Assembly (NCBI RefSeq): GCF_004217145.1
Contig: NZ_SHKR01000011.1
Location: 992,001 to 1,056,000 of the forward strand
Reading direction: 5' to 3'
Origin: Kribbella rubisoli
Lineage (GTDB): Bacteria > Actinomycetota > Actinomycetes > Propionibacteriales > Kribbellaceae
Length of the DNA: 64,000 bases
Under the pieces are notes generated by a model. That model saw only the letters and a program-made list of their open reading frames with translations, did not search any database and was not told the origin of the DNA. Position numbers and translations under genes: made by a program. Positions 8,108-16,649 of the stretch are shown piece by piece; within the stretch, counting starts at the first letter, position 1, and each line of letters begins with the position of its first letter.

Positions 8108-8485
8108 ATGGCGGACAAGACTGTGAAGATTCCTGGGCCGGATCACCCGATCACCGTCGGGAAGAACCCGGATCGTGTGGTCGTGAAGGTCGGCGACCAG
8201 GTGATCGCGGACACGCACGACGCGCTGTCGCTGCAGGAGGCCAGCTATCCCGCGGTGCAGTACATCCCGCGGAAGGACGTCGACCTCACGCAGCTCGAGC
8301 GGACCGACCACGAGTCGTACTGCCCGTACAAGGGTGACGCGTCGTACTACAGCGTCCTCCCGGCCGGAGCGGACGGGGTGAACGCGGTCTGGACCTACGA
8401 GCAGCCGTACGACGCGGTCGCGGACATCCGCGAGCACGTCGCCTTCTACCCCGACAAGGTGTCGATCGAGATCATCGCCGACTGA
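8108..8485 (+). CDS. DUF427 family protein
   Basis: 125 aa from the ATG at 8108; the frame stays open further upstream but that part lies inside the previous gene. The sequence VVVKVGDQVIADTHDAL, YPAVQYIPRKDVDL, and CPYKGDASYYSV plus VWTYEQPYDAVADIREHVAFY are hallmarks of DUF427, a small beta-rich cytoplasmic fold of unknown biochemical role. Length is normal for a single-domain member. It ends inside the convergent hydrolase gene, with a 14-bp overlap. It follows the reductase at short distance and may belong to the TetR-controlled unit. Confidence 0.88.
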   Translation: MADKTVKIPGPDHPITVGKNPDRVVVKVGDQVIADTHDALSLQEASYPAVQYIPRKDVDLTQLERTDHESYCPYKGDASYYSVLPAGADGVNAVWTYEQPYDAVADIREHVAFYPDKVSIEIIAD

Positions 8486-9239
8486 CGAAGTCGGTGAGCA
8501 CCGGGGCGAGCAGCTCCGGCGGTACGACGTGGTGGTGGCCCGCGAGCTCGACCAGTTCGGCCGCGGGCAGGATCGCTGCGATCCGGTGCGCCGCGTCGAC
8601 CATGAACGGCGCTGACGCGGTTCCGGCGAGCACGAGTGTCTCCGGCTTGATCGCGCGCAGCAGCTCGACCGGAGTACCGGTGCCGGCGAGGCCGTGGTCC
8701 ATCACCGCGAAGTCGTACGCGAGCGTGGGCGCGCGGTCCGCGACACTCGGGGCGTACTCGAGCGCGTCCGGCTTCGGCATGCCCGTCATCATCAGGAACA
8801 GCTCGACCGCCTCCCGGTTCTGCCCCTCGCGGATCAGTTCGAGCACCTGCTCGCCGTCGTCCGACGGATCGACGTCGTCCGGCCCGTACGGCGGCTCGTG
8901 CAGCATGACGTGCGTGAACGGCAGCCCGGTGCTCGCTGCGATCGCTGCGAGTCCAGCGCCGGACGAGTGGCCGTAGATGGCCGCCGTGCCGCCGAGAGCT
9001 GTCACCAGCGCCGCGATGTCGTCCACCTCGCGCTGCACGGCGTACGGCGTACCGTCGCCGGAGTCACCGCGACCGCGCCGGTCGTACGTCACCATCTCGA
9101 AGGCGCTCGCCAGTACATCGGCCAGCGGCCGGAGCGACTGCCGGTCGCACAACGCTCCCCCGACCAGGACCAGCGGGTGGCCACTGCCCAGCTGGTCGTA
9201 GGCGATCGTCGTACCGTCCGCAGACGTCACTGTCTCCAT
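8472..9239 (-). CDS. Alpha/beta hydrolase
   Basis: 255 aa, ATG preceded by GGAGGACAAAC. The fold signatures are clear: HPLVLVGGALCD (oxyanion region), YDRRGRGDS, the nucleophile elbow GHSSG with Ser at residue 92, and GHHHVVP near residue 237 holding the catalytic His; the acid is probably in the preceding ETLVLAGTAS strand region. No signal peptide, so cytoplasmic. Substrate cannot be predicted from the family. Divergent from a GNAT gene; its end overlaps the DUF427 gene. Confidence 0.85.
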   Translation of the reverse strand: METVTSADGTTIAYDQLGSGHPLVLVGGALCDRQSLRPLADVLASAFEMVTYDRRGRGDSGDGTPYAVQREVDDIAALVTALGGTAAIYGHSSGAGLAAIAASTGLPFTHVMLHEPPYGPDDVDPSDDGEQVLELIREGQNREAVELFLMMTGMPKPDALEYAPSVADRAPTLAYDFAVMDHGLAGTGTPVELLRAIKPETLVLAGTASAPFMVDAAHRIAAILPAAELVELAGHHHVVPPELLAPVLTDFVSRR

Positions 9240-9343
9240 GTTTGTCCTCCAATGTGGTGTCGACGGTGTGACGTCGGAGCCGATGGGCAGCTTTCGACAT
9301 ATCCACTGGCGGTTGACCGGTCTGGGTGATTCACTGCCTGGCG

Positions 9344-10126
9344 ATGATCACCAGAGTCGACACCTACCTTCATAGCGTCCCGCTGTCCGGTGCAGTCGCC
9401 GAACAGGTAGGACCGTTCACCCTCTTCCGCAGTACGACGGTGTGGCCGTACTACGCGCGTCCTGTGCCGGGCTCCGGCGTCACGATCAAGCCGGACGATG
9501 TCGAGCTCGTACGCGAACGCTGCGCTGAGCTGGAGATCCCGCTGAGCTTCGAGTGGGTCGTGGACACCTGTCCGTCGCTGGGACCGGCTGCAGCTGCTGC
9601 GGGCCTCACTGTGGTCGAGCATCCGTTGCTGGTGCTCGAGCGCGACGACTTCCGGCCTGTAGTAGCGGATGCTCGCCTGGAGATCCTGTCTGCTGACGAG
9701 GACGTCATCCGGCAGTGTCGTGCGGTCGCCAACCTGGCGTTCAGCGACCCGGGTACTGCGGTCGGCACCGCCGGCGCGGCTGAGCGGGACGCCGCTGCGG
9801 CCGAGACGGCCGACAAGATGGTGGCGACGCTGCAGGACCGGGCGCGCCGGGGCATCTCGGTCAGCGCCGGAGCGTTCACCGACGACGGCATGGTCGCCAG
9901 CGGAACGCACCAGCCGGTCGACTCCGCCACGGAGATCGTCGGCGTCGGCACGCTCCCGTCGGCGCGCCGCCGCGGTCTGGGTGCGGCCGTGACGTCGAAG
10001 CTGGTCGAGCACGCGTTCGCCAACGGAGTGGATCTGGTGCTGCTGTCGGCCGAGTCCGACGCCGTTGCAGCCGTCTACGAGCGGGTCGGATTCCACCGGA
10101 TCGGGAGCGCTGGGGCAGCGGAGTGA
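9344..10126 (+). CDS. GNAT-family N-acetyltransferase
   Basis: 260 aa from the ATG at 9344; a GTG at 9326 would add six residues and neither start has a good ribosome site. The acetyl-CoA-binding core is at about residues 195-245: EIVGVGTLPSARRRGLGAAVTSKLVEHAFANG, with the R-x-x-G-x-G/A pyrophosphate loop, followed by LLSAESDAVAAVYERVGFHRIG. The first half is divergent and resembles the double-GNAT proteins in which only the C-terminal domain is catalytic. The following kinase gene overlaps by 4 bp, so the two are translated together. Substrate unknown. Confidence 0.82.
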   Translation: MITRVDTYLHSVPLSGAVAEQVGPFTLFRSTTVWPYYARPVPGSGVTIKPDDVELVRERCAELEIPLSFEWVVDTCPSLGPAAAAAGLTVVEHPLLVLERDDFRPVVADARLEILSADEDVIRQCRAVANLAFSDPGTAVGTAGAAERDAAAAETADKMVATLQDRARRGISVSAGAFTDDGMVASGTHQPVDSATEIVGVGTLPSARRRGLGAAVTSKLVEHAFANGVDLVLLSAESDAVAAVYERVGFHRIGSAGAAE

Positions 10127-10656
10127 CGGGCAGTCCGACCTCGCGCCTCGTCGTACTGCGCGGGAACTCGGGCTCGGGCAAATCCACCACGGCAAAGGCA
10201 CTACGCGAACGCCTCGGCCGCGGTACGGCGTGGGTCGAGCAGGACCACCTCCGCCGCATCCTGCTGCGCGAGCACGACCTCCCCGGCGGCGTGAACATCG
10301 GACTGATCGATCTGAACGCCCGCTACGCGCTCGACCACGGGTACGACGTGGTGCTCGAAGGCATCATGCACGCCGGCCGGTACGGCGACATGCTCCGCCG
10401 GCTGACGGACGACCATCTCGGCACCACGTTGCACTACTACTTCGACATCCCGTTCGAGGAGACCGCAGTCCGGCATGCCACACGGGAGCTGGCCGGAGAG
10501 TTCAGCGTCGAGGCCATGCGGGAGTGGTATCGCGAGCGGGACCTGCTGGACGGCGTCAAGCAGACCGTGATCGGTCCGGACAGCACACTCGACCAAACCG
10601 TGGGCCAGATCCTGACCGACCTTGGGGTAGAGACCGCCGGGGCCGTACCGTTGTAG
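10123..10656 (+). CDS. P-loop kinase (AAA/zeta-like small kinase)
   Basis: 177 aa, GTG start overlapping the acetyltransferase stop (GTGA). Walker A GNSGSGKS is at residues 14-21; EQDHLRR and DVVLEGIMHAGRYG follow the layout of small nucleotide- or antibiotic-type kinases; the ending is ordinary. It resembles chloramphenicol phosphotransferase/gluconate-kinase-like P-loop enzymes, but none of the substrate motifs is decisive. Co-translation with a GNAT acetyltransferase is a combination often seen around small-molecule modification, which is inference. Confidence 0.78.
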   Translation: MTGSPTSRLVVLRGNSGSGKSTTAKALRERLGRGTAWVEQDHLRRILLREHDLPGGVNIGLIDLNARYALDHGYDVVLEGIMHAGRYGDMLRRLTDDHLGTTLHYYFDIPFEETAVRHATRELAGEFSVEAMREWYRERDLLDGVKQTVIGPDSTLDQTVGQILTDLGVETAGAVPL

Positions 10657-10658
10657 GG

Positions 10659-12941
10659 ATGAGCACTACCGAGCCGACCCGCCCCCGTACCCTCGCTGAG
10701 GCGCTACGGTCGTGGGACGACGCCAGGCTCGGTGAGCTGCTGCGACGGCGGCCCGATCTGGCGCTGCCGATTCCTGCTGACACCGGACAGCTGGCAGCGC
10801 GCGCGACGAGCAACGCGTCGGCTGCGCGGGCGGTCAACCGCCTGGACGAGTTCGGTGTGGACCTGCTGGAGTCGCTGTCCGCACTACCCGAGCCGGTCGA
10901 CCTGGAGTCGTTGGCGCGGGGTGTGGATCAGCCGGTGGAGGTAGTCCGGCCGCGAGTGACCGAGCTCCTGGACCTCGCACTGGTGTGGGGCACCGAGGAC
11001 GACCTGCGGCCGATCCGTGCGGTACACGAGCTGCTCGGTCCGACACCTGCCGGCCTCGGTCCGATCACCACGCGGCACTTCGGTGATCTGGACAAGCTGA
11101 TCGACGAGGCCGGTCCGGATGCGCGCGCTGTGCTCGACAAGCTGACCTGGGGCCCGCCGACCGGTTCTGTGGAGAAGGCCGAGCGTCCCGTGACGATCGC
11201 ATCTGCCCGTACGCCGGTAGAGCGGTTGCTGGCGCGCGGCCTCGTCGTACCCAAGGATCCGAACACCGTCGTACTGCCGCGGCAGATCGGGCTGCATCTG
11301 CGCGGCGGACGTGTGCTGGCGTCGACCAGGCCCGCGCCGCCGCCGCTGGACGGCAAGAAGGTGTCGGCCGCGATTGCCGACCGGGCTGCCGCGGGCGCCG
11401 CGCTCGACCTGGTTCGGCTGGTTGACCGAGCGCTGGAGCAGCTGGGAACCGAGCCGCCGCCTGTACTGCGGACTGGTGGCATTGGTGTCCGTGAGCTGCG
11501 CAGCGTGGCCGGGAAGATCGGCGCGGAGGAGCACAACACCGCAGCGGTGCTGGAGATCGCATACGCCGCTGGACTCGTTGCAGCGGTAGAGGTTGGAACC
11601 AGCGAGCTGTGGTTGCCCACCGGCGCCTACGACGACTGGCTGGAGCTGGACCTCGCGCATCGGTGGGCCCAGCTCGTCATTGCCTGGTTCTCCGGGCTCA
11701 GAGCGATCGGACTGATCGGACGGCGGGACAGTGGCGCTGGCACGGCGGCTGCGCGAGAGCGGCTGATCAACGCACTGGCTCCGGACCTGGAGCGATTGCT
11801 AGCGCCGGAGATCCGCGTGCTGGCGTTGCAGGCGCTAGCCGGAGCTGGTGCGGGCACTGCGCCTGCTCCGGAGACTGTGGTGACGTGGGTCGCGTGGCAT
11901 CGCCCTCGGCGTGGCGGGCAGTTCCGCGACGACCTGGTCGAGTGGAGCGTGTCCGAGGCGGCCTTGCTCGGTCTGACTGGGCTGGGCGCGATGGCGAGTC
12001 ATGCGCAACCGCTCTTAGGTGCTGAGCCAACTGCTGATGAGCTGGCCGAGGCGATCAGTCCGCTGATGCCGGAGCCGGTGTCGGAGGTCCTGCTGCAGGC
12101 AGACCTCACTGCGATCGCTCCTGGTCCGCTGGTCCGCGTTGTGCAGGACGAGCTGTCCGCAATGGCGGATGTCGAGTCGGATGGTGGCGCGGGCGTCTAT
12201 CGGTTCAGTGAGAACTCGGTGCGGCGCGCGTTCGACCTCGGCCGTACCGCGGAGCAGCTGCACGCCTGGTTGGTCGAGCATTCGCGTACTCCGGTGCCGC
12301 AGCCCCTCAGCTACCTCATCGACGACGTGGCGCGACGCCACGGCGTACTGCGACTCGGCACGGCGTCGACGTACCTGCGGTGTGACGACGAGACCGTGCT
12401 GACCCAGCTGCTCAACTCGAACCTGCCCGGTGTCCGCTTCCGTCGGTTGGCGCCGACTGTGGTGGTGTCGCCGTCCCCGCCGGACATGGTGCTGAGCCGA
12501 CTGCGCGACGCCGGGTTGGCGCCGCTCGCGGAGACGTTCGACGGGGCTTTGCATGTGACCGGTACGCCGCGACGTGGTGAGGCGCCACGCCGGCGTACCA
12601 GCAGGGACTTCAACGAGAGCGCGTTCGACCTGACCGACGACCAGGTGAAGGCCGTCATCGAGAAGGTCCGCGCCGGCGACCGCATCGCCGCCGAACGCCC
12701 CGGCGACCAGGGCCTGGTCCAACCGGCGGCCCCCGCCGAGACCATCGCCGTACTCACCAACGCCGCGGAGTCCCACAGCCGCACCTGGATCGCGTACGTC
12801 GACCACAACGGCACCTCGTCCGAACGCATCGTCGAACCGGTCCGCGTCGCCGACGGCTGGCTCACCGCCTACGACGACACCACCGACAACCCCCGCACCT
12901 ACGCCCTCCACCGAATCTCCGCGGCGAGGGCGGTGGAGTAG
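10659..12941 (+). CDS. Helicase-associated domain protein (XPB partner)
   Basis: 760 aa from the ATG at 10659, two bases after the preceding stop and with a weak TAGGG site. It starts MSTTEPTRPRTLAEALRSWDD and has the winged-helix-rich composition of the actinobacterial 'helicase-associated domain' proteins, with the Helicase_C_3-like segment in the C-terminal half (ARRHGVLRLGTASTYLRCDD and following). There is no Walker A, so it is not a helicase by itself. In Mycobacterium the equivalent gene lies directly beside the XPB/Ercc3 gene; here the XPB gene is 1 kb downstream with two small genes in between. Probable role: partner of XPB in DNA repair. Confidence 0.8.
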   Translation: MSTTEPTRPRTLAEALRSWDDARLGELLRRRPDLALPIPADTGQLAARATSNASAARAVNRLDEFGVDLLESLSALPEPVDLESLARGVDQPVEVVRPRVTELLDLALVWGTEDDLRPIRAVHELLGPTPAGLGPITTRHFGDLDKLIDEAGPDARAVLDKLTWGPPTGSVEKAERPVTIASARTPVERLLARGLVVPKDPNTVVLPRQIGLHLRGGRVLASTRPAPPPLDGKKVSAAIADRAAAGAALDLVRLVDRALEQLGTEPPPVLRTGGIGVRELRSVAGKIGAEEHNTAAVLEIAYAAGLVAAVEVGTSELWLPTGAYDDWLELDLAHRWAQLVIAWFSGLRAIGLIGRRDSGAGTAAARERLINALAPDLERLLAPEIRVLALQALAGAGAGTAPAPETVVTWVAWHRPRRGGQFRDDLVEWSVSEAALLGLTGLGAMASHAQPLLGAEPTADELAEAISPLMPEPVSEVLLQADLTAIAPGPLVRVVQDELSAMADVESDGGAGVYRFSENSVRRAFDLGRTAEQLHAWLVEHSRTPVPQPLSYLIDDVARRHGVLRLGTASTYLRCDDETVLTQLLNSNLPGVRFRRLAPTVVVSPSPPDMVLSRLRDAGLAPLAETFDGALHVTGTPRRGEAPRRRTSRDFNESAFDLTDDQVKAVIEKVRAGDRIAAERPGDQGLVQPAAPAETIAVLTNAAESHSRTWIAYVDHNGTSSERIVEPVRVADGWLTAYDDTTDNPRTYALHRISAARAVE

Positions 12942-13352
12942 TCAGCCCAGCCGGGTCAGCAAGTCAGCTACCGCTGCCTGCCAGGCCTCGTAGTCAGTCA
13001 GCTCGGCGTCTTGCCAGAGCTCGAGCAGCTCCGACTCCCCGGTACGAACTCGCCCGACGGCCGCCTTCGCCACGTCCTGCAGCTTGACCACCTCCGGGTG
13101 CTGCGCCACCCACGCGAGTCCTGCCTCGCTGTACGGACTAGCAGGCAACCCACGCCCCAACGCCGCCGCAACCAGCTCACCTGCAGCCAGCACCTCGGCT
13201 CCCGGACCGCTTTCCAAGTACTCGTCAGCCCCGAGGCCGGCTACATCTCGCAGCAGCTCTTCGACCTGTTCCGCCGTGCCGCCCTCGGCCAGATTCCCCA
13301 CCCAGTCAGCTGCGACGTCGTTGCCGAACACTGACGCATCCCAAGCTCCCAT
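12942..13352 (-). CDS. DUF4259 family protein
   Basis: 136 aa from the ATG at 13352; the frame stays open upstream but homology-like sequence begins at MGAWDASVFGNDVAADWV, the invariant opening of DUF4259. The rest is helical and acidic, ending WQDAELTDYEAWQAAVADLLTRL. Function unknown; members are small cytoplasmic proteins often found beside toxin or immunity genes. Its stop abuts the stop of the helicase-associated gene. It is divergent from the kinase gene at 13435, with 82 bp between starts. Confidence 0.82.
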   Translation of the reverse strand: MGAWDASVFGNDVAADWVGNLAEGGTAEQVEELLRDVAGLGADEYLESGPGAEVLAAGELVAAALGRGLPASPYSEAGLAWVAQHPEVVKLQDVAKAAVGRVRTGESELLELWQDAELTDYEAWQAAVADLLTRLG

Positions 13353-13390
13353 GGCAGCGCAATTTACAGCCGCCGGTTCTTCGTTGGTGT

Positions 13391-13448
13391 GCTCGGGCAC
13401 AATCGAGGGTCGGGGCGAGACTGAGGAGCTGCGGGTGACAGACGGTCC
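13391..13448 (+). repeat. 58-bp direct repeat, copy A (upstream of kinase gene)
   Basis: Matches 13943-14000 at 52 of 58 positions with no gaps. It contains a CACAAT -10-like element, the GAGGAG ribosome site, the GTG start and the first four codons plus part of the fifth (MTDGP). The second copy is the start region of the XPB gene. See the finding on duplicated start regions. Confidence 0.9.
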
Positions 13449-13935
13449 TTTGCTGATAGTCCTGACCGGATTGCCGTACTGCGGAAAGACGACGCTGGCT
13501 CGAGCGCTCGAACAAGAAGGCGCGACCGTGGTCGAGCTGGACCACATCAACCGCGAGCGCGGGTTCAGGATCGAAGACGGCGTACCGATGGCGGAGTGGC
13601 CGGAGACGATTCGTCAGGCGGAGGTGAGGATCGCGCAGAGTGGCGCGGAGGTTGTCGTCCTCAGCTGGGTCAATCCGAGTGAGCGCGACCGCCAACGCTG
13701 GCGAGACTTCGCGTCAGCGCGCGGGATGCGCCATCTGGTCGTGTACCTAGCCGCTGACCAGGAGCTGCTCGACGCCCGGCGTAGTGCGGCTGTTGCCGCA
13801 CCGGACCGGCACATGCTGTCCGACAAGGTGCTGCAGCGCGTGCAGCGGCGGTTCCAGCCGCCGACAGACGCACTGGTTCTCGATGCCACCTGGAGCACCC
13901 GGAAACAGGCCGAGCTTGTGACCGCTGCCCTGTGA
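13435..13935 (+). CDS. Small P-loop ATP-binding kinase-like protein
   Basis: 166 aa from the GTG at 13435, preceded by GAGGAG. Walker A GLPYCGKT is at residues 12-19. ATVVELDHINRERG and VVVLSWVNPSERDRQRW match the lid and Walker-B-like parts of the small AAA_33 kinase family, and the C-terminus carries LVVYLAADQELLDARR. Function unknown; such proteins phosphorylate small molecules or tRNA-related substrates. The first five residues (MTDGP) are identical to those of XPB because the 58-bp start region is duplicated. It ends only a few bases before the second copy. Confidence 0.8.
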   Translation: MTDGPLLIVLTGLPYCGKTTLARALEQEGATVVELDHINRERGFRIEDGVPMAEWPETIRQAEVRIAQSGAEVVVLSWVNPSERDRQRWRDFASARGMRHLVVYLAADQELLDARRSAAVAAPDRHMLSDKVLQRVQRRFQPPTDALVLDATWSTRKQAELVTAAL

Positions 13936-13942
13936 ATTGACC

Positions 13943-14000
13943 GCTCAGGCACAATGGAAGGTCGGGGCGAGATTGAGGAGCAACGGGTGACAGACGGTCC
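13943..14000 (+). repeat. 58-bp direct repeat, copy B (start region of XPB gene)
   Basis: Second copy of the 58-bp segment also present at 13391-13448. It includes CACAAT (13950-13955), GAGGAG and the GTG start at 13987. Because MTDGPLIVQSDKTLLLE is the usual N-terminus of actinobacterial XPB proteins, this copy is the probable original. Confidence 0.9.
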
Positions 14001-15627
14001 ACTGATCGTGCAGTCGGACAAGACGTTGTTGTTGGAGACCGCGCATGCGGAGGCCAACGAGTGTCGGAAGGCTATTGCGCCGTTCTCCGAGCTGGAGCGA
14101 GCGCCGGAGCATGTGCACACCTATCGGCTGACACCGCTGGGGTTGTGGAACGCGCGGGCCGCCGGGCACGACGCGGAGCAGGTGATCGACGTACTGCTGC
14201 GCTACAGCCGCTACCCGGTCCCCCACTCGCTGCTGGTCGACATCGCCGAGACACTGGACCGGTACGGGCGTCTGCGGCTGGAGAAGCACCCGCAGCACGG
14301 ACTGGTGCTGGTGACGACCGACAGGCCGGTGCTGGAGGAGGTGCTGCGCAGCAACAAGGTCAAGCCGATGCTGGGCGAACGCATCGACGACGACACCGTG
14401 CTGGTGCACCCGTCGGAGCGCGGCCACCTCAAGCAAACCCTGCTGAAGCTCGGCTGGCCCGCGGAGGACCTGGCCGGATACGTCGACGGCGAGGCGCACA
14501 AGATCGGTCTCAAGCTGGACGGCTGGGAGATGCGCCCGTACCAGCAGCAGGCGGTCGACTCGTTCTGGCACGGCGGCTCCGGTGTCGTCGTACTGCCCTG
14601 TGGGGCGGGCAAGACGATCGTCGGCGCGGCCGCGATGGCGCAGGCGTCCGCGACCACGCTGATCCTCGTCACCAACACCGTGTCCGCACGGCAGTGGAAG
14701 GACGAGCTGCTCCGACGGACCAGCCTGACCGAGGAGGAGATCGGCGAGTACTCCGGTGCGCGCAAGGAGATCCGGCCGGTCACGATCGCGACGTACCAGG
14801 TGATGACGACGCGCCGGAAGGGCGTCTACACGCACCTGGAGCTGTTCGACGCCCGCGACTGGGGCCTGATCGTGTACGACGAGGTGCACCTGCTGCCCGC
14901 GCCGATCTTCCGGATGACCGCCGACCTGCAGACCCGGCGCCGGATCGGTCTGACCGCGACGCTGGTCCGCGAGGACGGCCGCGAAGGCGACGTGTTCTCG
15001 CTGATCGGCCCGAAGCGGTACGACGCTCCGTGGAAGGACATCGAGGCGCAGGGCTGGATCGCGCCGGCCGACTGCATCGAGGTCCGGGTGGATCTCGAGC
15101 AGACCGAGCGGTTCGTGTACGCGACCGCCGAGCCCGAGGACCGCTACCGCCTGGCCGCCTCCACGCCGGCGAAGTCGCGGCTGGTACGACGGATCGCCGA
15201 CCACCACGCGGGTGAGCCGCTGCTCGTCATCGGTCAGTACATCGACCAGTTGGACGAGCTCGGCGAGCGCCTGGAGTGCCCGGTGATCAAGGGCGAGACG
15301 ACCGTGAAGGAACGGCAGCGACTGTTCCAGGCCTTCCGGACCGGGGAGATCAACCGGCTGGTGGTCTCCAAGGTCGCGAACTTCTCCATCGACCTCCCCG
15401 AGGCGTCGGTCGCCATCCAGGTCTCCGGCACCTTCGGCTCCCGCCAGGAAGAGGCCCAGCGCCTGGGCCGGGTCCTCCGCCCCAAGGGTGACGGCCGCAC
15501 CGCCCGCTTCTACTCCATCGTCGCCCGCGACACCATCGACGCCGAATTCGCCGCCCACCGCCAACGCTTCCTGGCCGAACAGGGCTACGCCTACACGATC
15601 GTGGACGCAGAGAACCTCTTTGCGTGA
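13987..15627 (+). CDS. DNA repair helicase XPB
   Basis: 546 aa from the GTG at 13987, chosen because MTDGPLIVQSDKTLLLE is the conserved start of bacterial XPB (Ercc3 type); an in-frame ATG at 13954 lies in the leader. Domains: N-terminal damage-recognition-like region (about 1-170), then SF2 helicase motifs: CGAGKT (about residue 203-208), YDEVHLL (about 297-303), LTATLVRED, and in the second RecA domain VIGQYIDQL, FSIDLPEAS and GRVLRPKGDGRTARF (motif VI). ATP-dependent 3'-5' unwinding, presumed in nucleotide excision repair or transcription-coupled processes. Its partner gene is at 10659-12941. Confidence 0.93.
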   Translation: MTDGPLIVQSDKTLLLETAHAEANECRKAIAPFSELERAPEHVHTYRLTPLGLWNARAAGHDAEQVIDVLLRYSRYPVPHSLLVDIAETLDRYGRLRLEKHPQHGLVLVTTDRPVLEEVLRSNKVKPMLGERIDDDTVLVHPSERGHLKQTLLKLGWPAEDLAGYVDGEAHKIGLKLDGWEMRPYQQQAVDSFWHGGSGVVVLPCGAGKTIVGAAAMAQASATTLILVTNTVSARQWKDELLRRTSLTEEEIGEYSGARKEIRPVTIATYQVMTTRRKGVYTHLELFDARDWGLIVYDEVHLLPAPIFRMTADLQTRRRIGLTATLVREDGREGDVFSLIGPKRYDAPWKDIEAQGWIAPADCIEVRVDLEQTERFVYATAEPEDRYRLAASTPAKSRLVRRIADHHAGEPLLVIGQYIDQLDELGERLECPVIKGETTVKERQRLFQAFRTGEINRLVVSKVANFSIDLPEASVAIQVSGTFGSRQEEAQRLGRVLRPKGDGRTARFYSIVARDTIDAEFAAHRQRFLAEQGYAYTIVDAENLFA

Positions 15628-15633
15628 GGTGAT

Positions 15634-15734
15634 GTGCAAGGTCGACAGGAGGTGTCGGGGCAGCAGTTGATCGGTCCGCTCGACACCTGCGGAACCAGGT
15701 CGGGTTGGGGAGACATCTCCTGTCGAGGTTGTAC
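15634..15734. repeat. 101-bp inverted-motif block, left of the DUF559 gene
   Basis: The 17-bp motif GTGCAAGGTCGACAGGA (15634-15650) is followed 76 bp later by its inverted relative at 15718-15734, which reads GTACAACCTCGACAGGA on the minus strand. Consensus of all four copies flanking the gene is GNRCAASSTCGACAGGA. The block starts six bases after the XPB stop codon. Its interior also holds AGGTGTCG/CGACACCT arms but does not resemble the interior of the right-hand block. Confidence 0.85.
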
Positions 15735-15738
15735 GGAG

Positions 15739-16599
15739 TCAGCCGGCAAGACGCCGCGCCAACGCGGCCCGGACAGTCGCGACGACCCAGGCAGGGTCTC
15801 CGAGGACCTGCTCGTACGTGAATCGGAGTACGAGCCAGCCGGCCGCCACCAACTCGTCGTACCGCTGGCAGTCAGCGGCGAAGTCACTCCGGGATCCGTG
15901 GAACTCGAAGCCCTCTGCCTCCAACGCCAACTGCGCTTTCCGGTGTCCGAGATCAACCCTGGCCCGAAACGTCCCGTGGGTCACCAGAACCTGTGGTTCG
16001 AAGCCGTCGATGCCCGCACTGATCAGAAGCGCCCGGAGCATCGACTCGAGGAAGCTGTCCGAGAGGCAGGTCGAGGCGGCGGCTGCCCTGCGCGCGTTCA
16101 GGCAGCCGTGACCACGCATCGCGGCAGTGGCAGCAACGAGCTCGTCCTGGCTGAGCCGGCCGGTGGCGAGGGCTGCGTCCGCCACGGCCAACGCCTCGGG
16201 GAACGGGAGGATACGACAACAGTCAAGGACGGTCCGCGGCAGTGAGGTGATCCGGTTCCGACGCTCCTCGGACGTGGTGTCGGCCCAGTGCAGGACGGCG
16301 GGCGGTCCCGGACGTGGGTGCCGCTTGGGCGGGACGACGACGTGAGGCTTCTGCGGTGTCACCAGTAACGGAAGCGCCAGTGCTTTAGCAGCACTCACAT
16401 GCGAGAGGACTCCGTCGTACGCCAGCACGGCCACCTCGTCGGCCGGAAGGTCCGGTAGTGCATAGATCCCCAGGGCGATCCGCTGAATCTCACCCCGCTC
16501 GAGCGCTGCTTCGACGGCCCGGCGGGAAGTCGCCCCGACCAGCTCGGCCCGCGTCGTCCAACCGCCAAGACGCGCGAGGACCTCACCGACCGATTCCAT
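15739..16599 (-). CDS. DUF559 (Vsr-like) endonuclease-fold protein with AbiEi-like N-terminus
   Basis: 286 aa from the ATG at 16599; an upstream ATG at 16647 would add 16 Pro/His-rich residues. Residues about 1-60 form the winged-helix typical of AbiEi-type proteins (EVLARLGGWTTRAELVGATSRRAVEAALERG, then LGIYALP). Residues about 175-286 are DUF559, related to very-short-patch-repair endonucleases: ARVDLGHRKAQLALEAEGFEFHG with the acidic active-site positions, then DFAADCQRYDELVAAGWLVLRFT. Biochemical role is not established. The gene lies alone between two 101-bp inverted-motif blocks that fill the gap between the XPB and GntR stop codons, suggesting an inserted unit. Confidence 0.78.
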   Translation of the reverse strand: MESVGEVLARLGGWTTRAELVGATSRRAVEAALERGEIQRIALGIYALPDLPADEVAVLAYDGVLSHVSAAKALALPLLVTPQKPHVVVPPKRHPRPGPPAVLHWADTTSEERRNRITSLPRTVLDCCRILPFPEALAVADAALATGRLSQDELVAATAAMRGHGCLNARRAAAASTCLSDSFLESMLRALLISAGIDGFEPQVLVTHGTFRARVDLGHRKAQLALEAEGFEFHGSRSDFAADCQRYDELVAAGWLVLRFTYEQVLGDPAWVVATVRAALARRLAG

Positions 16600-16649
16600 C
16601 CGAGGATGGTGCCCTAGGTGGGGCGGGTGCTGCTTTGGCTTATCCACAG

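Noticed and set aside
13945..15639. Long open frame antisense to the XPB gene
   Set aside because: The plus strand carries clear helicase motifs; the antisense translation is low-complexity and reflects GC-rich codon bias.
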